Source: Pararhizobium_B sp963760965 (GTDB lineage Bacteria > Pseudomonadota > Alphaproteobacteria > Rhizobiales > Rhizobiaceae). Taken from it: 64,000 bases of DNA. Positions 17,060-26,127 of the stretch are shown here, one piece after another; position 1 is the stretch's first letter, and every line of letters begins with the position of its first letter. The notes under the pieces are model-generated. The model worked only from the letters and a program-made list of their open reading frames with translations. It had not been told where the DNA came from and searched no databases. The stretch is from NCBI GenBank assembly GCA_963760965.1, contig CAVXEW010000007.1, positions 372,001 to 436,000 of the forward strand. Direction: 5' to 3'. The position numbers and the translations under genes were made by a program.

Positions 17060-20000
17060 CTACTCCGCCGGCTGCGCCTCGCCCGCCTCGCCGGTTTCGG
17101 GACGGCTGGCCGCCTCGTTTCGCCGGTCTCGCTCGCGCTTTCGCTCGAACGCTTCGTCGTTCTCCGCGATCAGCGTGTAGAACATGGGCACGACGAACAG
17201 CGTGAAGCACGTGCCGATCAGAATTCCCGAGAAGATCACGAGGCCCATGGAGTAGCGCGCCGCCGCTCCGGCGCCCTGCGCGATGATCAGCGGCACGACG
17301 CCGATCGCCATGGCGGCCGTCGTCATCAGGATCGGGCGCAGGCGCACCTTGGCCGAGGCGACCACCGCTTCGAACTTCGACAGGCCGCGGGCCGCTCGCT
17401 GCTGGTTGGCGAATTCGACGATCAGGATGCCGTGCTTGGTGACCAGCCCGATCAGCGTTATGAGCCCGATCTGCGTATAGATGTTGAGCGTGCCGAGCCC
17501 GAGATTGAGCGGGGTGATCGCACCGAAGATCGACAGCGGCACGGACATCATGATGATGAACGGATCGCGGAAGCTCTCGAACTGCGCGGCGAGCACCAGG
17601 TAGATCACCACCACGGCGAGGATGAATGCGATCAGGATCGTGTTGCCCTGCTCGACTTCGAGCCGTGACTGACCGGAATAATCGAGGAAGAAGCTGTCGG
17701 GCAGCATCGGCTTGGCGATGTCGACGATCGTCTGGAGGCCCGTGCCGGTCGTCACGCCCGGCAGCGGCAGGGCGCTGATCGTCGCCGAGTTCAGCTGGTT
17801 GAACTGCTCGATCGACGCCGGTGCGGCATTGGTCTTTATGTCGACCAGCGCCGAAAGCGGAACCATCGCGCCGGAGGCGGAACGCACGTAGTATTTCTTC
17901 AGGCTTTCGGGGTTCGCGCGATCCTTCTGCGGCACCTGGGTGATGATGTCGTAGCTGTTGGAATCGCGGTCGAACTGTCCGATCGAGCCGCCGCCGACGA
18001 GGAGGCCGAGCGTCGTGCCGATATCGCTGACCGGCACGTTGAGGGCCGCGGCGCGGTCGCGGTCGATCGTCACCGTCACCTGCGGCGAATCGAAGTTCAG
18101 CGAATTCTGCACCACGATGAACTTGCCGGATGCCTCTGCCTTCTTCTTGACCTCGTCGGCCACGCGGTAGACCGCCGCGGGATCGCCCGTCGACTGGATG
18201 ACGACGGAGATCGGCAGGCCGCCGCCTGTTCCCGGCAATGTGGGTGGCGCGAAGACGAAGGACTGGACGCCCGCCACCTTCGAGATCTTGCCCTGGATCT
18301 CCTGCTGGATCTGCTTCTGCGAGCGCGTGCGGTCCGACCAGTTCTTCAGCGCCCAGACGTAGAAGCCGGAGTTGGTCGCACCGTTGAGGCCGACGACGGA
18401 AAACCGCGTCTTCACTTCCGGGATGCCCTTCGTCACCTTGCCGAGCTCGTTGGCGTACATCTGGGTGTAGTCGGTCGTTGCGTAGCGCGGCGCGTTGACC
18501 AGCGCGAACAGGGCGCCCTGGTCCTCGTCCGGCGCCAGCTCGCTGTTGGTGTTGAAGAACATGAAGGCGGTCACGCCCAGAAGGCAGGCGACGATCAGCA
18601 GCGTCACCGGCCGGTATTTCAGCGAGCCCGACACCCAGCGCTCGTATCGGTCTTCGGTGCGCTCGAAGGTCCGGTCGACGATCCGCTGGAAGCGGCTGTC
18701 GGAGTGCTTCAGGATCCGCCCGGCCATGGTCGGCGTGATGGTCAGCGCAACAAGGCCGGAGATGACGACGGCGCCGGCGAGCGTGAACGCGAACTCGCGG
18801 AACAGTGCCCCCGTCAGGCCGCCGGTGAAGCCGAGCGGCGCGAAGACGGCCGCCAGCGTGATCGTCATCGCCAGCACCGCCGTCGAGATCTCGCGCATGC
18901 CGGTGAAGGCAGCGTGCATCGGCGGCATGCCCTCCTCGATGTGCCGATGGATGTTTTCCACCACCACGATGGCGTCGTCGACGACGAGGCCGATCGCCAG
19001 CACCATGGCGAGCAGCGAAAGGAGGTTGATGGAATAGCCCATCACCCAGAGGAAGAAGCACACGCCGATCAGCGACAGCGGAATCGTGACGATCGGCATG
19101 AGCACCGAACGGAACGAGCCGAGGAACAGGAGGATCACCACGACGACGATCGCGACGGCCTCGGCGATCGTCTTGAAAACCTCGTGGATCGAGGCGCTGA
19201 TCTGCTCGGTGGCGTTGTAGACCATCGTTATGTGCATGCCCTGGGGCAGCGAGGCCTGGATCGCCGGCAGTTGCTGGATGACGCCCGAGGCCGTGTCGAG
19301 CGGGTTTGCGGCGGGCGTCGGAAATATCCCGAGGAAGGTGCCCGGCTTGCCGTTGAAGGTCACGACGGTGTTGTTGTCGGCCGCCCCGAGCTCGATCCTG
19401 GCGACGTCGCGCAGCCTCACCACGCTGTCGCCGCTCGAGCGCACCGGCAGCGCACCGAAGCTGTCGGGCGTCTGAAGCGTCGATTTCAGGGTGATCGCCC
19501 GGGCGACGTACTCGTTCTCGGTCTTGCCCGGCGCCGCGAGGAAGTTCGAGGCCTTGATGGAGGAGAGGACTTCCGGCGCCGTCACGTCGTGGGCGGCCAT
19601 GCGCGTCGGGTCGAGCCAGATGCGCATCGAGAAGTCCTTCTCGCCGATGATCTGCACCTGCGCCACGCCGTCGATCGTCGACATCCGCGGGCTGATGACC
19701 CGCTTCAGGTACTCGGTGATCTGCTCCTGCGTCATGTTCGGGTTCTGTACGGCCAGGTACATGATGGCGAACTGCCGCCCGGTGCCCTTGACGATCACCG
19801 GGTCCTTCGCGTCGCTCGGCAACTTTCCGCGCACCTGGTTGACCTTCGATATCACCTCCGTGAGCGCGGCGTCCGGGTTCGAGCCGAGCTTCATGTGGAC
19901 GGTGACGGTGCTCGCCGAAGTCGAGCTCTGGGAGGTCACGTAGTCGACGTTTTCCGTCGTCGAGACGGCGCGCGCGATCGGGGCCGTGATGAAGCCCTGG

Positions 20001-20176
20001 ATCACGTCCGCGCTGGCGCCCGGATAGGCGGTCGTGATTGTGATCGCAGTCTCCTCGACTTCCGGATACTGGCGGACGGCGAGGCTGAATATCCCCTGGA
20101 AGCCGAGCAGCAGCAGGAGGAGCGCGGCGACCGTCGACAGGACCGGCCGCTTGATGAACAGCTGGGACAGGCTCAC
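17060..20176 (-). CDS. RND multidrug efflux permease (AcrB/MexF type)
   Basis: A 1038-residue inner-membrane RND transporter. It has the AcrB layout: TM1 (residues about 10-30, STVAALLLLLLGFQG), a large periplasmic loop, TM2-6, TM7, a second loop, and TM8-12. The proton-relay pair is in GLVVDDAIVVVENIHRH. The C-terminal tail is Glu/Arg-rich. The start codon is GTG at 20176, overlapping the adaptor gene stop as GTGA, so translation is coupled. It would pump drugs or lipophilic compounds from the periplasm to an outer-membrane channel encoded elsewhere. Confidence 0.95.
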   Translation of the reverse strand: MSLSQLFIKRPVLSTVAALLLLLLGFQGIFSLAVRQYPEVEETAITITTAYPGASADVIQGFITAPIARAVSTTENVDYVTSQSSTSASTVTVHMKLGSNPDAALTEVISKVNQVRGKLPSDAKDPVIVKGTGRQFAIMYLAVQNPNMTQEQITEYLKRVISPRMSTIDGVAQVQIIGEKDFSMRIWLDPTRMAAHDVTAPEVLSSIKASNFLAAPGKTENEYVARAITLKSTLQTPDSFGALPVRSSGDSVVRLRDVARIELGAADNNTVVTFNGKPGTFLGIFPTPAANPLDTASGVIQQLPAIQASLPQGMHITMVYNATEQISASIHEVFKTIAEAVAIVVVVILLFLGSFRSVLMPIVTIPLSLIGVCFFLWVMGYSINLLSLLAMVLAIGLVVDDAIVVVENIHRHIEEGMPPMHAAFTGMREISTAVLAMTITLAAVFAPLGFTGGLTGALFREFAFTLAGAVVISGLVALTITPTMAGRILKHSDSRFQRIVDRTFERTEDRYERWVSGSLKYRPVTLLIVACLLGVTAFMFFNTNSELAPDEDQGALFALVNAPRYATTDYTQMYANELGKVTKGIPEVKTRFSVVGLNGATNSGFYVWALKNWSDRTRSQKQIQQEIQGKISKVAGVQSFVFAPPTLPGTGGGLPISVVIQSTGDPAAVYRVADEVKKKAEASGKFIVVQNSLNFDSPQVTVTIDRDRAAALNVPVSDIGTTLGLLVGGGSIGQFDRDSNSYDIITQVPQKDRANPESLKKYYVRSASGAMVPLSALVDIKTNAAPASIEQFNQLNSATISALPLPGVTTGTGLQTIVDIAKPMLPDSFFLDYSGQSRLEVEQGNTILIAFILAVVVIYLVLAAQFESFRDPFIIMMSVPLSIFGAITPLNLGLGTLNIYTQIGLITLIGLVTKHGILIVEFANQQRAARGLSKFEAVVASAKVRLRPILMTTAAMAIGVVPLIIAQGAGAAARYSMGLVIFSGILIGTCFTLFVVPMFYTLIAENDEAFERKRERDRRNEAASRPETGEAGEAQPAE

Positions 20177-21363
20177 AGTCCGGCCTCTTGGTTGCCGGAC
20201 TTCGCCGGATTGACCGTATTGTCGATCGTGACGGCCATGCCGTTCGAAAGCCGGTTCTCGCCCGCCGTGACGACGACGTCGCCAGCCTTCACGCCCTTGG
20301 TGACCTCCACCCGCTGGCCGTTGTGCCGCCCGAGCTGAACGAAGACCTGGCGCACGACGAGATCCTCGCCGGATTTCTTCTTCGCGTCGCTCCCGCCGCC
20401 TGAATTGTCCGCGGCCTTGCCGGCATCCTCCCCGCCCTTCTTCTGGTCCTTCGAGGCGTGATGCACGATGAACACGAAATCGCCGTAGAGGCTCGCCGTT
20501 ACCGCCGTCTGGGGCAGTGCGATGACGTTCTTCTCGTCGGGCAGTTCGACGCGCACCCGGACGAACTGGCCCGGCTGCAAATCACCGCTCGAATTGTCGA
20601 TCTCCCCGCGCACGGACACGAGCCGGCTCGACGGGTCGATCTTCGGGTTGATCCCCGTGATCTGCCCGGCATAGGCGAGCTTGTCGTCGGTGAAACCGAC
20701 CGTGACGGCCTGCCCGAGCCTGAGGTTCGGGAACTCCTGCTCCGGAACGGTGAAATCGACCCGCATCGTCTGCAGCGACTGCAGCGTGGCGACGGCTGTG
20801 CCTGTCGTCAGGTACTGCCCGAGGTCGACCTTCGGAATGCCGATCGTACCCGAAAACGGCGCGTTCAGCTGCTTCTGGTCGAGGACCGCCTTGAGTTTCT
20901 CGACCTGCGATTGGGCCTGCTGCGCGCTGGACTGCGCACTCTCCAGGCTGGAGGTCGCGCTGACGCCCTGTGCGGCAAGTTGCTGGGCACGCTTCAGGTT
21001 CTCCTTCGCGAGCTTCAGCGCGGACTTGGCCGAGGCGAGGTCGGCGCGCTCCACCTCGTCGTCGAGCTGGAGCAGCAGATCGCCTTTTTCGACCTGCTGG
21101 TTCGCCTTGAAGTTGATCGTCTTGACCGTGCCGCTCGTCTCGACGGCCACGTCGACGCCCTGGCGCGCGCTGACGGTCCCGACCGCGTCGATCCCCGGCT
21201 GCCAGGTCTGCGGCTCCACCGTGATGGTCGATACCGTCGCCGCCGGCTGCTTCATCGTGGCGAAATACTGCTTGATCGCATTGGCGCGGAACATGTTGAA
21301 ACCGACGATACCGCCGCACACGAGCACCAGAAGAACGATCGCGATGATGAAACGCTTTACCAT
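20173..21363 (-). CDS. RND efflux periplasmic adaptor (membrane fusion protein)
   Basis: A 396-residue adaptor. Residues about 4-24 are a hydrophobic anchor (FIIAIVLLVLVCGGIVGF). Then come a lipoyl/barrel-sandwich half (VSARQGVDVAVETSGTV), a coiled-coil hairpin (about 100-165, rich in Ala/Gln/Lys) and the second half (LNAPFSGTIG). The beta-barrel and membrane-proximal parts follow. A low-complexity Lys/Gly/Ser/Asp insert sits in the C-terminal third. It bridges the RND pump to an outer-membrane channel. First gene of the efflux operon; the TetR gene diverges from it. Confidence 0.93.
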   Translation of the reverse strand: MVKRFIIAIVLLVLVCGGIVGFNMFRANAIKQYFATMKQPAATVSTITVEPQTWQPGIDAVGTVSARQGVDVAVETSGTVKTINFKANQQVEKGDLLLQLDDEVERADLASAKSALKLAKENLKRAQQLAAQGVSATSSLESAQSSAQQAQSQVEKLKAVLDQKQLNAPFSGTIGIPKVDLGQYLTTGTAVATLQSLQTMRVDFTVPEQEFPNLRLGQAVTVGFTDDKLAYAGQITGINPKIDPSSRLVSVRGEIDNSSGDLQPGQFVRVRVELPDEKNVIALPQTAVTASLYGDFVFIVHHASKDQKKGGEDAGKAADNSGGGSDAKKKSGEDLVVRQVFVQLGRHNGQRVEVTKGVKAGDVVVTAGENRLSNGMAVTIDNTVNPAKSGNQEAGL

Positions 21364-21428
21364 GATCGGGGGTCTCCGTGGCGACCATCCAACACGCAAG
21401 GGATCGGAAATGGGTCGCAATTCCGTGC

Positions 21429-21465
21429 TTGACAAATTACTGTACCGGCTGGACGGTAATGTCAA
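21429..21465. promoter_or_regulatory. Divergent promoter/operator of the RND operon and tetR
   Basis: TTGACA hexamers face each other on opposite strands (21429-21434 on plus; 21460-21465 read on minus). They enclose an imperfect 25-base palindrome (21436-21460) with ends attac/gtaat and inner gtacc/ggac. On the minus strand a TACAGT follows at about the right distance for a -10. A TetR dimer bound here would cover both promoters, giving repression of the pump and autoregulation. Confidence 0.5.
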
Positions 21466-21519
21466 TAAGACGGTGCTGGCAGGACACGGTGCTCCTGACA
21501 CTCCGCCGGAGGAACGCCG

Positions 21520-22080
21520 ATGAACGAAAGCAGCTCGCTGCCTGCACGCGAACGCATTCTTGCGGCAGCGACGGAGATCGCAAAGGAACAGGGCACGTCG
21601 CACATGTCCCTCGAGGCCGTCGCCAACCGCGCCGGTGTCTCGAAGGGAGGGCTGCTCTATCACTTCCCGAGCAAGGCGAAGCTTCTCGAGGCGATCGTCG
21701 AAGACCACGTCAGGAGCATGCGGCAGACGATCATGGAGGCGGCCAAGGCCGACGAAACGCCGACGAACGCTTGCGCGCGCGCCTATATCGAGGCGTTCCG
21801 GCAGGAGTGTTGCCACAACGAGCCGCCACCGTCCGGGATCCTGGCAGCGATAGCCGAGAATCCGGAATTCATCGATCCGATCCGTCGCTTCCAGGAAGAA
21901 ATCGTCGACCAGTTTCGCCGGCAATGCACCGACCCCCGTCCGGCCATCACCGCTTTCCTGGCCATAGAGGGCATGAGGTGCCTCGAGCTGTTCGATGCCC
22001 GCGTGCTGACGGCCGCCGAACGCGACGCGGTCGTCGACTACCTCAATTCGCAGATCGGCGGCGCGCGGCCCGCTACCTGA
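21520..22080 (+). CDS. TetR/AcrR-family transcriptional repressor
   Basis: A 186-residue regulator with the N-terminal TetR helix-turn-helix (ARERILAAATEIAKEQG, then SLEAVANRAGVSKGGLLYHF at about 30-50) and a variable ligand-binding C-terminal domain. It is divergent from the RND adaptor gene, the usual arrangement for local efflux repressors that release DNA when a pump substrate binds. The palindrome in the shared upstream region is the probable operator. Its stop overlaps the convergent isochorismatase-like gene by eight bases. Confidence 0.9.
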   Translation: MNESSSLPARERILAAATEIAKEQGTSHMSLEAVANRAGVSKGGLLYHFPSKAKLLEAIVEDHVRSMRQTIMEAAKADETPTNACARAYIEAFRQECCHNEPPPSGILAAIAENPEFIDPIRRFQEEIVDQFRRQCTDPRPAITAFLAIEGMRCLELFDARVLTAAERDAVVDYLNSQIGGARPAT

Positions 22081-22609
22081 TCAGCGCCGTCACCGCCTTG
22101 AAGTGCGGATTTTCCTTGCTGCCGAGCCATTCGAAGATGACCATCTCGGTTGTCACGATTTCCGCCCCGTGGCGCCGCATCCTGTCTATTCCGGCTTCCT
22201 TGTTCGTGGCCGCGCGCGAACCGGTCGCATCGGCGACGACGAAGACCTTGCGCTTGCCGTCGAGGCACCCGAGCGCCGTTTGCAGCACGCAGACATGCGC
22301 CTCGCAGCCGACGATGACCAGGTCGGGGCGCTCGCCCGGCAGGAGGCGCGGAAAGCCCGGATTGCGGCTGACGTCGAATTCGCTCTTTTCCAGAACGTCC
22401 GCCCGGTCGATCGCCAGCGCCTCGATGGTAGGGCCGAGGCCCTTCGGATATTGCTCGCTGGCGACGGCCGGGATGCCGAGCATGGCGGCCGCGTCCAGGA
22501 GCCGTCGGGTGTTCGCCACGACCCCCTCGTGCCCGTCGATCGCCGGCACCAGCCGCTCCTGCAGGTCGATCATCAGAAGCGTAGAGCGGGCGGGATCGAT
22601 GGTGCGCAT
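22073..22609 (-). CDS. Isochorismatase-family cysteine hydrolase
   Basis: A 178-residue alpha/beta hydrolase of the isochorismatase/nicotinamidase superfamily, closest in look to YcaC-like proteins. The probable catalytic triad is Asp15 (LLMIDLQERL), Lys75 (LEKSEFD) and Cys107 (GCEAHVCVLQTA). The substrate is an amide or vinyl ether of unknown nature. It is separated from the dehydrogenase operon upstream by a hairpin and seems to be its own unit. Confidence 0.87.
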   Translation of the reverse strand: MRTIDPARSTLLMIDLQERLVPAIDGHEGVVANTRRLLDAAAMLGIPAVASEQYPKGLGPTIEALAIDRADVLEKSEFDVSRNPGFPRLLPGERPDLVIVGCEAHVCVLQTALGCLDGKRKVFVVADATGSRAATNKEAGIDRMRRHGAEIVTTEMVIFEWLGSKENPHFKAVTALIR

Positions 22610-22630
22610 GGTCGGATCTCCTCGTGCAGC

Positions 22631-22654
22631 GCCGGCGGCCCGGATGCCGCCGGC
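22631..22654 (-). terminator. GC-rich hairpin after the E2 gene
   Basis: Nine-base perfect arms (gccggcggc / gccgccggc) with a six-base loop, extended by gcagc/gctgc after a small bulge. It lies about 43 bases beyond the E2 stop, at the end of the 22.7-31.3 kb operon. No T run. Confidence 0.4.
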
Positions 22655-22696
22655 GGTGCTGCCGAAGATATTCGCTGGCGCCTGCGAAGCAAGCCG

Positions 22697-23590
22697 TCAC
22701 AGCAGGAGGCGGCGGGGTTCCGCAAGAAGCCCCGCATGATGGGCGACGAAACGTGCGGCATCCGCGCCGTTGACGACGCGGTGGTCGTAGGACAGGTCGA
22801 TCGGGCACATCGGCGTCGGCACGAAGGCTTCCCCGTTCCAGACGGGCTCGACGGAGGTGCGCGCGAGTCCGAGGATCGCCACCTCCGGCGGATTGACGAC
22901 CGGCGAGAACGCCCGTCCACCGATGCCGCCGAGGTTTGTGATGCTCATGCCGGCTCCGCCGGTCTCGTCCGGGCGTATCTTGCGGGCCTGCGCCCGGGCC
23001 GCTAGGTCGGCGATGCCCGCGGCGATCGACCAGAGGCCGCGGCGCTCGCACCCGCGCAGCACCGGCACCATCAGCCCGTGCGGGGTATCGACGGCGATGC
23101 CGATATCCACGTGATGGCGCAGCCATAGGCGCGTGCCGTCGGCCGACAGCATGGCATTGAACCGGGGAAAGGCCGCGAGGCCGCGGGCAAGCGCCATGAC
23201 TTGAAATGCGAGCGCCGTCAGCCGGATGCCCCGCGCCCTCGCCTCGGCGGCCAGCGTCCGGCGGAAGGCCTCGATAGCACTCACGTCCGCCCGGTCGTGG
23301 TGGGTGACGGCGGGAATGACCTGCTGGGCGACGGTCAGGTTCGCTGCGGCGAGGCGGTCGAAGCGACTGACCTCGACCCATTCGCCGGGACCGAAGCCGG
23401 CCGGATCGACCGACCAGGGATCGCCCGCGCGGCTGCCGCCCGCGGCGACGGCGCCTTTCGCGCCCAGCCGCACCTCCACGTCGTCGGTCGAGATCCAGCT
23501 GCGCCCGAGTTCGGCGGCGAGCCGGTCCGGATCGATGCCGTTGTCGAGCGCGCGCTTGCGCACCGACGGGCTTGCCACGGGTCCTCTCAT
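22697..23590 (-). CDS. 2-oxoacid dehydrogenase E2 acyltransferase lacking a lipoyl domain
   Basis: A 297-residue protein. It starts directly with a peripheral-subunit-binding domain (about 5-43, SPSVRKRALDNGIDPDRLAA) and then a full E2 catalytic domain (about 60-297). The active-site motif is SYDHRVVNGADAARF near the C-terminus, as in known active E2 enzymes with Asn in place of the second Asp. No lipoyl domain precedes it, so the acyl group must come from a lipoyl domain on another chain, probably the product of 25054-26127. Four bases separate it from the upstream aldehyde dehydrogenase gene. Substrate class unknown; acetoin, pyruvate and branched-chain types are candidates. Confidence 0.85.
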   Translation of the reverse strand: MRGPVASPSVRKRALDNGIDPDRLAAELGRSWISTDDVEVRLGAKGAVAAGGSRAGDPWSVDPAGFGPGEWVEVSRFDRLAAANLTVAQQVIPAVTHHDRADVSAIEAFRRTLAAEARARGIRLTALAFQVMALARGLAAFPRFNAMLSADGTRLWLRHHVDIGIAVDTPHGLMVPVLRGCERRGLWSIAAGIADLAARAQARKIRPDETGGAGMSITNLGGIGGRAFSPVVNPPEVAILGLARTSVEPVWNGEAFVPTPMCPIDLSYDHRVVNGADAARFVAHHAGLLAEPRRLLL

Positions 23591-23594
23591 CCGC

Positions 23595-25025
23595 TCACCA
23601 GACCGTCGAGATGTATTGGGTCTCCATGAATTCCAGCATGCCCTCCTTGCCGCCCTCGCGGCCGAGGCCGGATTGCTTGGTACCGCCGAAGGGGGCCGCC
23701 GGATCGGAGACGAGGCCCCGGTTGAGCCCGATCATGCCGTAGTCGAGCTTCTCCGAGACCCTCAGGCCGCGCCGCGTGTCGCCCGAAAAGACATAGGCGA
23801 CGAGGCCGTACTCCGTGTCGTTGGCGCGCGCGATCACCTCCGCCTCGTCCGAAAAGGTCTGGATCGCGGCAACCGGCCCGAAGATCTCGTCCCGCAGGCA
23901 CTCCGCGTCGTCGGGCACCTCGGTAAGCACGGTCGGGGGATAAAAGTAGCCCCTGCCGTTCGGGCGCGTTCCGCCGAGCCGAACCTTCGCGCCCTTCGAG
24001 ACGGCGTCGTCGACGAAACCGGCGACCTTGTCGCGCGTGTCGGCGTTGACGAGCGGGCCGACGTCGATGCCGTCGTCCATGCCGTTCCCGACCTTGAGTG
24101 CGGCCATCCTCCGCACGAAGCTCTCGACGAAAGGCCCGGCGACGCGTTCATGCACATATATGCGGTTGGCGGCCGTGCAGGCCTCCCCGAGATTGCGCAT
24201 CTTCGCGACCATCAGCCCGTCGGCGGCCGATTCCACGTCGGCGTCGTCGAAGACGAGGAACGGTGCATTGCCGCCGAGTTCCATCGCCGGCTTGACGATC
24301 CGGTCGGCCGCCGCGCGCAGGAGCTTGCGCCCGACACCGGTCGAGCCGGTGAAGGAGACGACGCGCACCCGATGGTCGTGAAGCATGGCGTCGACCACGG
24401 CTCCGGAACGGCGCGACGGCAGGACGTTGACCACGCCCGGCGGCACGCCTGCCTCTTCGAGGAGAGGCATCAGGGCGAGCATGGTCAGCGGCGTTTCGCT
24501 CGCCGGCTTGATGACGACCGGGCAGCCGGCGGCGAGCGCCGGGGCGATCTTTCGGGTTCCCATGGCCGCCGGATAGTTCCACGGCGTCACCAGCACCGCG
24601 ACCCCCGCCGGCTTCTGGTGGACGAGGATGCGGGCACCGGAGGCCGGCGCCATGCCCAGATGGCCCTCGGCGCGCACCGCCTCCTCCGAATACCAGCGGA
24701 AGAACTCCGCCGCGTAGGCCGCCTCCCCTGCCGCATCGGCCCGGGCCTTGCCGTTTTCGAGCGTGATCAGCCGGGCGAATTCGTCAAGCCGGGCGCTGAA
24801 GAGCTCGAAAGCCCTGCGAAGGATCTCCCCGCGCTCGCGCGGCTTGCGTCCCGCCCAGTCCGCGAAGGCCGCCTCGGCCGCGTCGACGGCGGCGATGGCG
24901 TCCGCGACGGTCCCGGACGCGACCTGCGCCAGCACCTCCTCGTCCGCCGGGTTGACGACTTCGAACGTCTCGCCGTCGGAAGCGTCGCGCCAGGCACCGC
25001 CAATATAAAGCTGGTTGTGTTTCAT
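23595..25025 (-). CDS. NAD(P)-dependent aldehyde dehydrogenase (succinate-semialdehyde dehydrogenase-like)
   Basis: A 476-residue ALDH-superfamily enzyme of GabD-like form. The catalytic Cys283 (GEACTAANR) and general base Glu249 (MELGGNAP) are present, with the VTPWNYP and SFTGSTGVG nucleotide-binding segments and the C-terminal PFGGTKQSGLGREGG. It oxidises an aldehyde to an acid, or to a thioester in some relatives. It sits between the lipoyl protein and E2 genes in one operon, so its aldehyde probably arises in the same pathway. Confidence 0.92.
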   Translation of the reverse strand: MKHNQLYIGGAWRDASDGETFEVVNPADEEVLAQVASGTVADAIAAVDAAEAAFADWAGRKPRERGEILRRAFELFSARLDEFARLITLENGKARADAAGEAAYAAEFFRWYSEEAVRAEGHLGMAPASGARILVHQKPAGVAVLVTPWNYPAAMGTRKIAPALAAGCPVVIKPASETPLTMLALMPLLEEAGVPPGVVNVLPSRRSGAVVDAMLHDHRVRVVSFTGSTGVGRKLLRAAADRIVKPAMELGGNAPFLVFDDADVESAADGLMVAKMRNLGEACTAANRIYVHERVAGPFVESFVRRMAALKVGNGMDDGIDVGPLVNADTRDKVAGFVDDAVSKGAKVRLGGTRPNGRGYFYPPTVLTEVPDDAECLRDEIFGPVAAIQTFSDEAEVIARANDTEYGLVAYVFSGDTRRGLRVSEKLDYGMIGLNRGLVSDPAAPFGGTKQSGLGREGGKEGMLEFMETQYISTVW

Positions 25026-25053
25026 TTCGGCCCTCCCGATCGGTGTGAGGCGG

Positions 25054-26127
25054 CTAGAGTAGATGGCGCAGCGGCTCGCGCAGCCGGCCGGCGATCCCGG
25101 AAAGCAGCGCCGCGGCGCTGGCCACCGGCAGGACGGCCTCGTCGAAGCCGAGCGTCACGCGCAGCGTGTCACCGCTCTCCGCCACCGTGAGCGTCGGCAC
25201 GGACGAACCGCCGGACCGGTAGTCGGCGAGACCGGTCCCCGTCAGGTCAAGCACGACCAGGTCCGGAGCTCCGGCGTCCTCCGCCGGTGCGACGCCTCCG
25301 AGCCCGGAAACGTCGGCATCTTCATACGACACCCCCGAGGGGATCGGCACCAGCGTTTCGACGCGCACCGTCAGTCCGGCCGGTCCGTCGAGCCCCAGGC
25401 ACGCGCGCCAGGCGGCGCTGGCGAAGGCCGCCCAGATCGCGCCCTGGTCCGTTCCTCCGTCCGTCTCCTTCCGCACCCAGTCGCAGAACGCTTCGAAATC
25501 GCAGCGTTCCGTCGTCGCCGAGAGCGCGCTCAGGCTCGTGCCGCCGGCTTGCCGCTCGGGCACCAGCTTCTCCAGGTCCGCCACGTGGAAGGGCTGGGGC
25601 AGCCCCTGCCGGACAAGCCGGGAGAGGTCGATGCCGCGCCGCTCTGCCTCCAGCTTCGCCTTCGCCGAGGCCAGGATGCGTCCGTCGCCGCGACCGCCGG
25701 GCTTCGAGGGTTGCGGAGCAGGCGCCGTGGAATCCGCCCCGTCGCCTCGACCGGGCCCGGGCGTTCCCGGCGACGCGGAGATGCTCGGCTCGCGCGCCGC
25801 CGGCGGCCCTTCTTCCGAGGCATTTCCGGCCCGGTCGGAAGCTTCCTCTGCGCTTCGCCCGTCTTGAACCTCCGTGACGACGTCGTCCGCATCGTCGGAG
25901 ATCACCGCGACGACGTCGCCGACGGGCACCGCGGCGCCTGCCGCTGCCCGGACCTCGGCCAGGAACCCGTCATGCCCGACTTCCACCTCCATGGTCGACT
26001 TGTCGGTCTCGACCTCCATCAGGATGTCGTCCGCCTTGACCCGGTCGCCGGGCTTCTTGCCCCAGGAGACGATGACGCCGGAATCCTGCGTCATGCCGAG
26101 CTGCGGCATCGTGATCTCACGCCGCAT
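25054..26127 (-). CDS. Lipoyl-domain protein with E3/E1-binding domain and degenerate E2-like core
   Basis: A 357-residue protein in three parts. Residues 1-78 are a lipoyl domain (ITMPQLGMTQDSG, with Lys43 in VETDKSTMEVEV as the lipoylation site). A Pro/Ala/Gly/Glu linker leads to a peripheral-subunit-binding domain (about 148-187, ASAKAKLEAERRGIDLSRLV). The rest (about 190-357) resembles an E2 catalytic fold near its end, but FDHRVxDG is replaced by GFDEAVLPVASAA, so the catalytic His and Asp are gone. It probably carries the swinging lipoyl arm for the separate catalytic E2. GGGGAG lies seven bases before the start, and the gene overlaps E1 beta by 11 bases. Confidence 0.78.
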   Translation of the reverse strand: MRREITMPQLGMTQDSGVIVSWGKKPGDRVKADDILMEVETDKSTMEVEVGHDGFLAEVRAAAGAAVPVGDVVAVISDDADDVVTEVQDGRSAEEASDRAGNASEEGPPAAREPSISASPGTPGPGRGDGADSTAPAPQPSKPGGRGDGRILASAKAKLEAERRGIDLSRLVRQGLPQPFHVADLEKLVPERQAGGTSLSALSATTERCDFEAFCDWVRKETDGGTDQGAIWAAFASAAWRACLGLDGPAGLTVRVETLVPIPSGVSYEDADVSGLGGVAPAEDAGAPDLVVLDLTGTGLADYRSGGSSVPTLTVAESGDTLRVTLGFDEAVLPVASAAALLSGIAGRLREPLRHLL

